From contig NZ_CANKXW010000002.1 of assembly GCF_947487805.1 (NCBI RefSeq), positions 124,001-188,000 of the forward strand: 64,000 nucleotides of DNA. Reading direction: 5' to 3'. Positions 7,301 to 16,165 of the stretch are shown here, one piece after another; within the stretch, counting starts at the first letter, position 1; each line of letters starts with the position of its first letter. The notes beneath the pieces were generated by a model. It was not told the origin of the DNA, did no database searches, and was given only the letters and a program-made list of their open reading frames with translations. A program made the position numbers and the translations under genes. The DNA comes from an uncultured Tateyamaria sp. Its GTDB lineage: Bacteria; Pseudomonadota; Alphaproteobacteria; Rhodobacterales; Rhodobacteraceae.

Positions 7301-9259
7301 ATGACACATTTCATCTCGCGCCGCACGTTCCTTGCGACCACCGCAACCTTTGCAGCGCTGCATCCCTTTAGTGTCCGCGCCGCCAGCAATCAGGCCCACC
7401 TGCGCATCATGGAAACGACGGACCTGCACGTGCACGTCTTTCCCTATGACTATTACGCCGACAAACCGCGCGACACGGTCGGTCTGGCGCGCACCGCCTC
7501 GATCATCGAAAGCATCCGGGCCGAGGCGACCAATTCCATGCTGATCGACAATGGCGACTTCCTTCAGGGCAACCCGATGGGCGACTACATCGCCTATGAA
7601 CGGGGCATGAAGGAGGGCGACAGCCACCCCATCATCACCGCCATGAACATCGTCGGCTTTGATGCAGCCACCTTGGGCAACCACGAATTCAACTACGGGT
7701 TGGATTTCCTGATGAAGTCCCTCGCGGGGGCCGATTTCCCCGTGGTGTGCGCCAATGTCGCCACCCAGCAGGGCAGCACGCCCACAGCCGATAAAACGCT
7801 TGTCCCACCCTTCACCATCCTTGAACGCACAGTCACCGACGGCGACGGCAACACACACCCGATCAAGGTCGGCCTGATCGGCTTTGTCCCGCCGCAGATC
7901 ATGAACTGGGACCGCCGCCACCTTGAAGGCAACGTGCAGGCGCGCGACATCGTCGACACGGCCAAGGCACTGGTGCCACTGATGAAAGAACAAGGTGCGG
8001 ACATCATCATCGCGCTCAGCCATTCCGGGATTGGGGCCGCAGATCACAGCGACGGGATGGAAAACGCCTCTGTCCCGCTGGCCGCGATCGACGGGATCGA
8101 CGCGGTGCTGACAGGCCACCACCACCAGGTCTTCCCCTCGCCCAGCTATGCTGACATGCCTGCCGTTGATGTGGCGGCCGGTACGATCCACGGCAAACCC
8201 GCGGCGATGGGCGGGTTCTGGGGCTCGCATCTGGGGCTGATCGACCTGATGCTGGAACGCGACGGCAGCAGCTGGCGCATCGCCGGGCACACGTCCGAAG
8301 CACGCCCAATCTCTAAACGCAACGAGGACCGTTCGATCACAGCGCTGGTCGAAAGCCAGGCCCCGGTTCTGGCCTCGGTTCAGGCAGACCACGACGCAAC
8401 ACTGGCCTATGTCCGCCGCGCGGTGGGCAAGACGGACGCGCCCCTGCACAGCTATTTCGCGCTGGTTGCGGATGATCCATCGGTCCAGATCGTGTCGATT
8501 GCCCAAAGCTGGTACATCAAGGACATGATGCAAGGCACTGAATACGAAGGACTTCCTATCTTATCTGCAGCCGCACCCTTCAAGGCAGGCGGACGTGGCG
8601 GACCTGAATACTTCACGGACGTGCCCAAAGGCGATGTGGCGATCAAGAACGTCTCCGACCTCTACCTTTACCCCAATACCGCGCGCGCTGTGCTGGTCAC
8701 GGGGGCCGAGGTCAAGGATTGGCTGGAACGCTCTGCCGGCATGTTCAATCAGGTGGCACCGGGCGGCACGGATCAACCGCTGCTCAACCCCGACTTCCCG
8801 TCCTACAACTTTGATGTGATGGACGGGGTAACTTACCAGATCGACCTCAGCCAGCCGTCCAAGTTCGATCCCAAGGGCAACCTGATCAATGCGGATGCCA
8901 ACCGGATCGTGAACCTGCAACACAACGGGGCACCGCTTGATCCTGCGGCCAAGTTCATCATCGCCACCAACAACTACCGTGCGGGTGGCGGCGGCAACTT
9001 CCCCGGGGCCAAGGGCGACAGCATCGTGTTTGAGGCGCCAGACACCAACCGCGACGTGATTGTCCGCTACATCGTGGATCAAGGCACGATCAGCCCGCGC
9101 GCCGACGCCAATTGGTCCTTTGCCCCCCTGCCCGGCACGTCGGTGCTGTTTGAAACCGGGCCAAAGGCCGCCGATTACATCGACGATGTCAAAGGGGTCG
9201 AGATTGAACCGGCAGGTGACGGTCCGGACGGGTTCGCCCAGTTCCGTATCTCGCTCTGA
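7301..9259 (+). CDS. cpdB: 2',3'-cyclic-nucleotide 2'-phosphodiesterase / 3'-nucleotidase
   Basis: A 652-residue periplasmic enzyme of the 5'-nucleotidase superfamily. A twin-arginine-like signal (SRRTFLATTATFAAL) precedes the metallophosphatase domain, with metal-site motifs TTDLHVHVFPYDYY, IDNGDF, LGNHEFNYGLDF, ALSHSG and TGHHHQVFP. The C-terminal 5'-nucleotidase domain (about 370-600) holds the nucleotide-stacking FPSYNFDVMDG segment. The DLHVHVFPYDYY signature points to CpdB rather than UshA. The product releases phosphate and nucleosides from external cyclic nucleotides. The ATG at 7301 is preferred over an in-frame ATG at 7277 because GGGGGA lies just before it and it begins the signal. 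The operator cluster upstream suggests tight control. Confidence 0.92.
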   Translation: MTHFISRRTFLATTATFAALHPFSVRAASNQAHLRIMETTDLHVHVFPYDYYADKPRDTVGLARTASIIESIRAEATNSMLIDNGDFLQGNPMGDYIAYERGMKEGDSHPIITAMNIVGFDAATLGNHEFNYGLDFLMKSLAGADFPVVCANVATQQGSTPTADKTLVPPFTILERTVTDGDGNTHPIKVGLIGFVPPQIMNWDRRHLEGNVQARDIVDTAKALVPLMKEQGADIIIALSHSGIGAADHSDGMENASVPLAAIDGIDAVLTGHHHQVFPSPSYADMPAVDVAAGTIHGKPAAMGGFWGSHLGLIDLMLERDGSSWRIAGHTSEARPISKRNEDRSITALVESQAPVLASVQADHDATLAYVRRAVGKTDAPLHSYFALVADDPSVQIVSIAQSWYIKDMMQGTEYEGLPILSAAAPFKAGGRGGPEYFTDVPKGDVAIKNVSDLYLYPNTARAVLVTGAEVKDWLERSAGMFNQVAPGGTDQPLLNPDFPSYNFDVMDGVTYQIDLSQPSKFDPKGNLINADANRIVNLQHNGAPLDPAAKFIIATNNYRAGGGGNFPGAKGDSIVFEAPDTNRDVIVRYIVDQGTISPRADANWSFAPLPGTSVLFETGPKAADYIDDVKGVEIEPAGDGPDGFAQFRISL

Positions 9260-9339
9260 TCAAGCGGAGGCGCGGGTGACGCGCGCCTTGCGTTTTCCAA
9301 TTGCAGGGCGCGGATGGCACAGCTATACCGCGCCCCAGT

Positions 9340-9416
<77 letters not shown>

Positions 9417-9471
9417 TTCTTCTTTGTTTTCGGCAACGACGCATGATCCGCACGGTATCCTGGCGGCAAGT

Positions 9472-11223
9472 TCAGAAACGGACCTCGGTGAAGTCGCCCG
9501 TTGTGATTTCCATGCGCGCCTCGCGGCGTTGGCCGTCTGGACCAATGTGCACAAGGATATATGACCCGTCCGAAATCGACTGGCGCACGGCATCCCCGGT
9601 CAGAGCGGCGAGTGCCCTGCCCGACGCATCCTGCAATTCGAACGAGCCGCCCGCTACAGGTGCTTGTGCCTCGAACCAGCCGGGCGTCACCACGACGCGA
9701 ACATCCACAGGCTGCACACCGCTGGGCACGACAAAGGACAGGATATGCCGCCGCGCGCCTTCGACCGTGATACCGTAGTTGCCGGGGTCCAGACTGACCG
9801 CGCTTTGTCGCTGGGTGAGTGGTTTGGTGACGCCAGAGGAATCCACGAGCACGACAGACGGGCTGTAGGGCAGCAAATCCAATGTCGGCTGACGCACGTC
9901 AAGTTCGATAGCGACCGAACGGGGCGTCGTTCCCGCCGCCGCGCGAGAGAAGTCCAGCGCCGCAGTTGTGGTGTCGTCAAAGCGCACGTTGACCGGGACC
10001 GTTTGCGTCACTCCGCGGGCGCTGCCTTTTACGGTATAAGTGCCTGCCATCAGCACAAAATCGCGGTTCAGCTGTGCCGCCCCTCCCGGCAACAGGTTGC
10101 GGCCACTGGCATCGATGATCTCCAGCGCGTCCAACTGGTTCAGCGGCTGCCCGTTGGCCGTCGCGGTCAGTTCTATTCGGCCCGCCTCGATGGAAAACAC
10201 GATGTCAGCGTCGGTCTGTACATCGCGTTTCGTCCGCCATGTGTTCTGTCCATCCGTCAGGACAAAGTCATAAACGCCTTTCGATAGCGGCAGGCTGCTT
10301 TGTGCCGGGCCTCCGGAAGCGAGCGTGCGAGAATTTGCGGGATAGGCCTGGAAGGTCATGCCGATCAGGTCAATTGTGCCTGCGTTCAAAAGATCAGGCG
10401 TCGTGCTGGTCACCTTGGCCGTGACGGACACGGTGTCGAGAAAATCCTTGATCGTTTTTTGTGGCGTATCGCCGCCCGGATCGTGACTGTCCGTCTTGGC
10501 CGGGACACAATCGAGGACATCGAAAACAAGATTGGAGCTGGGGATTTCCAGGATCCTGATTTCAACACTGCCCCCGGCATCCGCAAGAAAGTTCAGGTTG
10601 GGCAGTATCTGTTCGCAGACGGTTTGGTCCGGTGGCGCGCAGTTGATGTCTTCGAAGTCAGAAAATGCGGCAATCTGATAGCGTCCGCCCTTGCCGTGTT
10701 CGGCAATAATGGATTCCAAAGCCATGTTGATCGCCGAGCCCTGCGGGGTCATGCCGCCACCGGGCGTGCCATTGGGCAGTCCGGATATGTAAGACTTGAG
10801 TCTATCAAACGTCCCGGATGTCGGAGCGGCAAAACCACCTGTAACCGACTTGATGTCTTTGCACAGAGGGCCGGTTTGCGGGTACTCGGCGGAATTGTTG
10901 AACTCGCGTTGCGCGGCAGGCTTGCGTTGCTCGCGGCGCAGCGTCTCGACAAAGTTTGTCTCCGCACCGAAAATCAGAACCTCGGTTGGAACGGTATCAC
11001 CAAGGTCTTCGAGTTGGTCAAAATACTCCTCCGCGAGCGCCATCGCTTCGTTCCAGCGGCTGCCTTCGTTCTGAGGATAGCTGTTGCGCCGCATGCTGCC
11101 GGACGCGTCGAGGATCACGACCCGTGCGTCCAAGCGTTGGCTCTGTGCTGCGATGGCTTGCGGGCTCGCAACCATGGTTGCGAGCGCCATGGACGGAAGG
11201 AGTCTTTTCCAGAAACGGGTCAT
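9472..11223 (-). CDS. Exported von Willebrand factor A domain protein
   Basis: A 583-residue protein with a signal peptide (about 1-26, ending AIAA) followed at once by a vWA domain: VVILDASGSMRRN carries the complete MIDAS metal site (DASGSM, 39-44), with a GGGMTPQGSAINMALESI segment supplying the conserved Thr and an AAFSDFEDINC strand. After about residue 270 come several beta-rich segments that look like repeated immunoglobulin- or carboxypeptidase-regulatory-like modules; no membrane anchor is seen at the C-terminus. Its ATG overlaps the stop of the upstream exported protein, so the two form an operon diverging from the tubulin-like operon. vWA domains bind partner proteins through a divalent metal; here the partner may be the other vWA protein or the membrane proteins of the system. 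The partner is inferred. Confidence 0.8.
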   Translation of the reverse strand: MTRFWKRLLPSMALATMVASPQAIAAQSQRLDARVVILDASGSMRRNSYPQNEGSRWNEAMALAEEYFDQLEDLGDTVPTEVLIFGAETNFVETLRREQRKPAAQREFNNSAEYPQTGPLCKDIKSVTGGFAAPTSGTFDRLKSYISGLPNGTPGGGMTPQGSAINMALESIIAEHGKGGRYQIAAFSDFEDINCAPPDQTVCEQILPNLNFLADAGGSVEIRILEIPSSNLVFDVLDCVPAKTDSHDPGGDTPQKTIKDFLDTVSVTAKVTSTTPDLLNAGTIDLIGMTFQAYPANSRTLASGGPAQSSLPLSKGVYDFVLTDGQNTWRTKRDVQTDADIVFSIEAGRIELTATANGQPLNQLDALEIIDASGRNLLPGGAAQLNRDFVLMAGTYTVKGSARGVTQTVPVNVRFDDTTTAALDFSRAAAGTTPRSVAIELDVRQPTLDLLPYSPSVVLVDSSGVTKPLTQRQSAVSLDPGNYGITVEGARRHILSFVVPSGVQPVDVRVVVTPGWFEAQAPVAGGSFELQDASGRALAALTGDAVRQSISDGSYILVHIGPDGQRREARMEITTGDFTEVRF

Positions 11224-12461
11224 CAGCGCAGATCCAGTTCAGCGAGCGGCAGCGACGCCGATTGGCAATAGTGGCGCGACACAGACACAATCAGCGCGTC
11301 CCGTGGCGAAGAGGGATCGCTGAGCTTCATGTCAAAAGCACCGCCTGGCCTGCACCCGGCCTGCGATTGCAGCTCCAGCCGCGCGGCATATCGCGCAGGC
11401 GCTTGTCGGTGTGGCGTCGGAGTCGCGCCCGGTGCCAGAGCGAATGAACCAATATGGGCGACCACATCCATACCGGGCAGACGCGCCGGACCGGACAAAA
11501 GCAGATCGCGTAGCGCGGGCGCCTTGGGATCGGCCACAAGGTGAACCGGCGTCGTGTCCAGATGGCTGGCAACACCGGCGAACTGAGGCAGATTTCGGCA
11601 TGCTGTCACGCGGCTGCGATGGGCCAAGGCCCCCGGTACGTCGCAAACCGCCGTACTGCCGTTCAAACCGGCGCTGCCAAATGGCACCATCACGATGCTG
11701 TCGCCAAAGGGACATTCCGGCATGGCGACGCCACGCGTCAGAACGTTGGAACGCCGATCCGGACTGCCGGTAACCACGGTAGACAACGCCGACATACCCG
11801 CGTCCGTCGGTGCCAGACCACCCAGTGGAGGCAGAAAAAAGAACTCCAGATCGACATAGCCCGGGAGCAGTTTCTGCGCATTGCGCCCCTCATGTACGCA
11901 AATGGCCGGCCGCTCCGTTTCGACCACCCGACCCGCGGAGTCTTCGTTTTCGGTCACCCAGTCCTGGGCAAAGACATGCAAAGCCACCCGCTTGGGCACG
12001 GGTTGCTTCCTGTTGAAGGGCCAAATGCCCCGGCCTTGCACCATGCCGGTGTTATTGATCACATCGTGAAACCGGTCGCGCAGGTCGACCAACTCGAACC
12101 CGGCGCTTGCCTGCCCGGCCCCGGTGCGCACCTGATCAAGCAGGTCCTTGAAAACGCTCTGGCGGGAAAGATCGCGGCTGGTGTCCACGCCCGGATATAC
12201 CTCGACGCTGGACCGCCGCTCATAAAGAAGCACGGTTTCCCGCGCAGGTTCCTCGCTTTCGATTTTTGCAAGGCTGTCGACCATCGCGCTGATGGCGTCC
12301 TGCCGGGCCTGGATCGGCTGGATCTCGGCGAAATGCCCGGTGTCGATAAAAACAATCCGTAAATCGAGGTTTCGCGGTTGTGCAACTGCAATACTGGCAG
12401 ACCAAAGAACGGCGCACGCCACAAAAACTGCACGCAAAGACGCTCTCAATAAAACCAACAT
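11223..12461 (-). CDS. Exported protein of unknown function, first gene of the vWA operon
   Basis: About 412 residues: a hydrophobic signal (AVFVACAVLWSASIAVAQ), then a mature part beginning NLDLRIVFIDTGHFAE. The strand followed by D-T-G and a helix with evenly spaced acidic residues recalls the first part of a vWA fold with a lost MIDAS site, but this is only a shape argument. Six or more cysteines (for example AICVHEG, MPECPFGD, TAVCDVPG, VTACRNLP) fit an oxidised periplasmic protein. The start is uncertain: the ATG at 12461 is given, while a GTG at 12488 would add nine residues; neither has a good ribosome site. It overlaps the downstream vWA gene by one base. I recognise no family. Confidence 0.7.
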   Translation of the reverse strand: MLVLLRASLRAVFVACAVLWSASIAVAQPRNLDLRIVFIDTGHFAEIQPIQARQDAISAMVDSLAKIESEEPARETVLLYERRSSVEVYPGVDTSRDLSRQSVFKDLLDQVRTGAGQASAGFELVDLRDRFHDVINNTGMVQGRGIWPFNRKQPVPKRVALHVFAQDWVTENEDSAGRVVETERPAICVHEGRNAQKLLPGYVDLEFFFLPPLGGLAPTDAGMSALSTVVTGSPDRRSNVLTRGVAMPECPFGDSIVMVPFGSAGLNGSTAVCDVPGALAHRSRVTACRNLPQFAGVASHLDTTPVHLVADPKAPALRDLLLSGPARLPGMDVVAHIGSFALAPGATPTPHRQAPARYAARLELQSQAGCRPGGAFDMKLSDPSSPRDALIVSVSRHYCQSASLPLAELDLR

Positions 12462-12658
12462 TGCTATACCCAGATAGATTCTCTGCACCGTGCCAAGTTC
12501 TGTTTAAGCATGCAAGATTTCAAACGGCGCAACAAAGAGATTGCCAATCTTGTCTAAGATCGGCGGCAGGAACCAAAGTTTTTGGGATCAGGACTTGTCA
12601 AATTTTCGTCAATATTGCTTCCTCAAGGGGAGTTGGGCATCGGAGTGAGGGATTCTTT
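12462..12658. promoter_or_regulatory. Divergent promoter region with overlapping palindromes
   Basis: About 197 bases between the exported-protein operon and the tubulin-like operon. AGATTG-C-CAATCT is a perfect palindrome at 12538-12550, overlapped by ATCTT-GTCT-AAGAT at 12547-12560. The octamer CAATCTTG (12545-12552) recurs as its complement CAAGATTG at 29733-29740 in the other divergent region of the same block. A common regulator is a reasonable guess. No promoter hexamers stand out, though TTGTCA at 12595-12600 is a candidate -35. Confidence 0.45.
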
Positions 12659-15600
12659 ATGGCGACTGACAACAATTTTCGTCCAACTCTGCTTGTCGGC
12701 GTTGGCGGCACGGGATCCATCATCGCAGAACAGATCATGGAGCAGGCGCTTGCTGCTGATGCGTCATTGGGCAACTGGATCCGCATTCTTGTTTTGGACA
12801 CGGATGCAAATGATCTGGGCAAATTGAAAAACCTGACTGATCGCTCGCAATATCAGTTTTCAAAACCGGAAACCGTGTATCGAATTCTGGAACGTAATCC
12901 GTCTATTGAGACGGATTGGTGTTACAGCCGAAATGATCCCGAAATGTCCCAAGTGGTTCTGGGCAAATCTCTGATTGAGGGTGCAGGCCAAATCAGGATC
13001 CTGACCCGGATGGCGCTGCATGACAGTTTCGTCAATGACAACCTTTTATCGCGCATGGAGGATATCCTCGGGTCACTGACGACGCATGATGATGATCAGC
13101 GGTTCGGCGGCGCAGTGCACGTGCTGATGCTGGGATCGCTCGCAGGTGCGACCGGCTCTGGATCCTTCACTCAGGTGGCACTGGCGTTGAAACAGGCGGC
13201 CCGCAACCGATCCGTTCATGCGACGGTGCGCGGCGTGTTCCTACTGCCCGATGTCTATGCGCGCAGTGGCGCGTTGCCGCGCACGCAGGTGCCCAACGTT
13301 TTGGCCAATGGCTATGCCGCGCTCAAGGAACTGAACGCGATCAACGTTCGGGCGCAACTGCCGCAACGCAAGGCGAATTTTTCGTTCGAATACCTGCCCG
13401 GCCATGACCTCAAGGACGGCAATTCGCCCTTCGAGGCGGTCACCTTGCTGGACTACGAGAACTCCGAAGGCGGATCGATGGGCCGCAACCTCAACGCGTA
13501 TCTGCGCATGGCGGCGCGGTCCGGCTACCTCTTGGTGTTCTCGCCACTCGGCGCAAGCTATGGGTCTGTCACGATCAACGATGTGCGCCAACAGATCGGC
13601 GCAGTCGCAAATGGCAGCACGAACCTGTATTCCGGGATCGGCGTGTCCGCGGTGAACTATCCGCGCGACAGTATGCGGCGTTTCCTTGGACGCAAATTGG
13701 TTATCGAGAACCTCAAGGGCGACTGGATGCGGCTCGACAATGCCTATCGCAGTCAGGTCGCGCGTTTTAAACGCGAGCAGGCCGCAGGTCAGACAGCCGC
13801 CGAAGAACCGAAACAATCCGAGTCCTTCATTCGCGGCCTGTCGCAACTGGCCCAGGAAGAACCCAGAATCCCATTCTTCCGCGAGAATTATGACTACCTC
13901 TTCCCCGAGGTCGAGGACGAGATGACGCGCGAGCGCAAGATCAAGCCACGCCACATTGCCTACCTTGATGCGTTGACCGACTACATATCGCGGCAATTCT
14001 GGAGCGAGGGCGACACCGCGCAAGTCAAGTCGCGTGCATCCATGGATGAAAGCGCGCTGCTGGAAAGCGACAGCCTGGTCGATACCGTGCGTCGGCAAGA
14101 AGCAGACCTCGACAGCGACTTCCGCGTCGTTGACGCCGCATTGCAGAAGCGGCCAGAGGATTATTTCATCAACACGCAAATCACGGCAGATGGCGTCGGA
14201 CCCGGCGAGTGGGCAGCGCACCATGTGCAAAGCTATATCGTGGAAAACGCGCCGCATCCTGTCGGCGTGCGTGCGTTCCTCTATCTGGTGCAAAAGGAGA
14301 TCGCGGAGCGCCGAGCGAAACTCGACCCGCGCGCGCAGCGCCTCAAGCTGTTCCGCATCGCCAACATGTTCCGCGAAGAGGAAGAGATCTCTGCCACCAA
14401 CAACCGCCCCACATCCCGAGGCGCGCCGCGCGTAAGCGACCACGCGACCAAGGCGGATGAAGGCGGATCGGTTCTCAACAAGCTGACCGGACGCAAGCGC
14501 AAGGCCTTTGCCCAGGACTATGTCGAGTATTTCAACGCCTCCCTGACGTCGATGCGAAACTATGTCGACATCAGTATCGAAGCAAAGATGCTGGATCAGG
14601 CCGATGCGGAGATTGCCGCCTTGATCCGCGTGTTCGAAGGGTTGTTCACGGAAATTCAGGACATCATCTTATCCCTCGAAAACGATGTCGAAAAAGAGCT
14701 CAAGCCCTATGATCCGAGCACCGGATTTTCGGGCGACGCCTATGTCTACGCCAACCGCGCCTGCAAGGAAGATGCGTGGCAAAAGCTGAGCCAGAACGCC
14801 ATGGGGCTCAAGCTTGATGACGGCGTGAACATGCAGCTTGTGCGTTCCGTATATGACAAGCACCGTTCGGACCGGGTTGATCGGAAACAAAGCGATTTCA
14901 GTCAGATCAACGCACTTTTCCGGCGGGAAATTGTTGAAGGGTTCGGGCAAAAGACCGTGGATACGGATTTCCGGTCAGCATTCGAGATGACGGTCATCGA
15001 TGCCATTCGGGCGCAATGCGCCGTGGAAGATGCCGAAGCGATCCGGCTGGCAGAGGAGCGTAACGAGGACCCACCACGCCCGGCGTCTGTTGAGGATCGG
15101 CTCAAGGCAATTGTGGACCGCGCGGCAAAACAATCACAGCCTTATCTGGCACTGTCGCGCCCTGATTCAGACGGGACACCGATCAAGTTCTGGACGTTGC
15201 ACCCCGCCTGTGAAGACGCGCTGAACGATGAAGCGTTGTTTAGCGAGATGTTCAATTCGCAGGACGGCGATCGTCCTATCGTTGAACCGAACTTTTCCCG
15301 GTACGAGCTGATCTGTGTGAACCTGCGGGTGAATGTGGAATTGCCGCATCTGTCCAAGCTGGCCATGGCAGACAGCGCCAATGCATCGTCGGTGCATGCC
15401 CAGACCGAAGGGCGGCTGTCCCAAGCCTATCAGGAACTGGTCGACCGGATGCTTGATCCCAAGCGATCTTCGGGTGCGGGTGCGGAAATCACGCCCCATC
15501 TCGACAAAAGCTGGCACATGCCCGGCGCCTTGCCGGAAATCCACCGGGAACTGGAAGGCAAGATGCAGGTGGATGTTGCGCGCGGCTATGCGATTGCCCG

Positions 15601-16144
15601 CCTTCACGATCTCATCAAGCTATACCGTGACGGCGGCGTCCCGGTCGCGCAATTCTCGACCGTCGGTTTCGGTCTGCCGAACTCGTTTGACGAGGAGCTG
15701 GCACAAAGCCATGATCCATGGACCGTGTACCAAAGCTTTGCGGCGAATATGCCCTATGTCGGCGGGGCCGTTGCCTTCTGGGAGAAGGTCAAGTCAGGGT
15801 CCAATTCCGGGTTGCAGGCACATCCGTCATTCAAGAGCCTCACCGATCCCGAGGGCCTTATGCATCTGGCCATGCCTGCCACGGTCCGTAACGACACGGC
15901 GGACGACCGTGACGCGGCCGTGCGTGACAGCTTCAAGGCGTGGATTGGTCTGATTTCCGAACTCGTGGATGCGCAGGAAACCGGCATGACCAACCGTGGT
16001 CGCCGGATCGCCAAACAGGAATGCGTCGACAAGGCGCGTCAGGATTTGATGGCGTTCCTGCGTGAGGAGGAATTCGAGCCCGTTCATATTCAGATCGTCG
16101 AGCGTTTGATTGCCCAGGCTTACGATGACGTTTTTGCGCAATAG
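12659..16144 (+). CDS. Giant tubulin/FtsZ-like GTPase
   Basis: A 1161-residue protein with an N-terminal tubulin-superfamily nucleotide-binding domain: T1 loop GVGGTGS (14-20), T3-like LDTDAND (47-52), and the tubulin signature GATGSGS (163-169) followed by a helix and a RGVFLLPDVY strand. FtsZ has GGGTGTG at this place. From about residue 400 on, a long, largely helical region of unknown fold follows, with no membrane segment. The ATG at 12659 has GGAGTGAGG upstream; in-frame codons before it do not resemble a protein. Proteins of this kind (Tubulin_2-type) occur with vWA proteins and GTPases and have been proposed to build filaments for membrane remodelling. It heads a five-gene operon. Filament formation here is inferred. 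Confidence 0.85.
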   Translation: MATDNNFRPTLLVGVGGTGSIIAEQIMEQALAADASLGNWIRILVLDTDANDLGKLKNLTDRSQYQFSKPETVYRILERNPSIETDWCYSRNDPEMSQVVLGKSLIEGAGQIRILTRMALHDSFVNDNLLSRMEDILGSLTTHDDDQRFGGAVHVLMLGSLAGATGSGSFTQVALALKQAARNRSVHATVRGVFLLPDVYARSGALPRTQVPNVLANGYAALKELNAINVRAQLPQRKANFSFEYLPGHDLKDGNSPFEAVTLLDYENSEGGSMGRNLNAYLRMAARSGYLLVFSPLGASYGSVTINDVRQQIGAVANGSTNLYSGIGVSAVNYPRDSMRRFLGRKLVIENLKGDWMRLDNAYRSQVARFKREQAAGQTAAEEPKQSESFIRGLSQLAQEEPRIPFFRENYDYLFPEVEDEMTRERKIKPRHIAYLDALTDYISRQFWSEGDTAQVKSRASMDESALLESDSLVDTVRRQEADLDSDFRVVDAALQKRPEDYFINTQITADGVGPGEWAAHHVQSYIVENAPHPVGVRAFLYLVQKEIAERRAKLDPRAQRLKLFRIANMFREEEEISATNNRPTSRGAPRVSDHATKADEGGSVLNKLTGRKRKAFAQDYVEYFNASLTSMRNYVDISIEAKMLDQADAEIAALIRVFEGLFTEIQDIILSLENDVEKELKPYDPSTGFSGDAYVYANRACKEDAWQKLSQNAMGLKLDDGVNMQLVRSVYDKHRSDRVDRKQSDFSQINALFRREIVEGFGQKTVDTDFRSAFEMTVIDAIRAQCAVEDAEAIRLAEERNEDPPRPASVEDRLKAIVDRAAKQSQPYLALSRPDSDGTPIKFWTLHPACEDALNDEALFSEMFNSQDGDRPIVEPNFSRYELICVNLRVNVELPHLSKLAMADSANASSVHAQTEGRLSQAYQELVDRMLDPKRSSGAGAEITPHLDKSWHMPGALPEIHRELEGKMQVDVARGYAIARLHDLIKLYRDGGVPVAQFSTVGFGLPNSFDEELAQSHDPWTVYQSFAANMPYVGGAVAFWEKVKSGSNSGLQAHPSFKSLTDPEGLMHLAMPATVRNDTADDRDAAVRDSFKAWIGLISELVDAQETGMTNRGRRIAKQECVDKARQDLMAFLREEEFEPVHIQIVERLIAQAYDDVFAQ

Positions 16145-16165
16145 CGCGTGGGATAACCCAATTTG

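Noticed and set aside
10300-11271. A plus-strand open frame of about 323 codons opposite the vWA gene
   Set aside because: It reads against a protein with a signal peptide and MIDAS site and has no recognisable features.
13241-14443. A minus-strand open frame of about 400 codons inside the tubulin-like gene
   Set aside because: Antisense shadow of a gene with a good ribosome site and recognisable motifs; no ribosome site or domain of its own.
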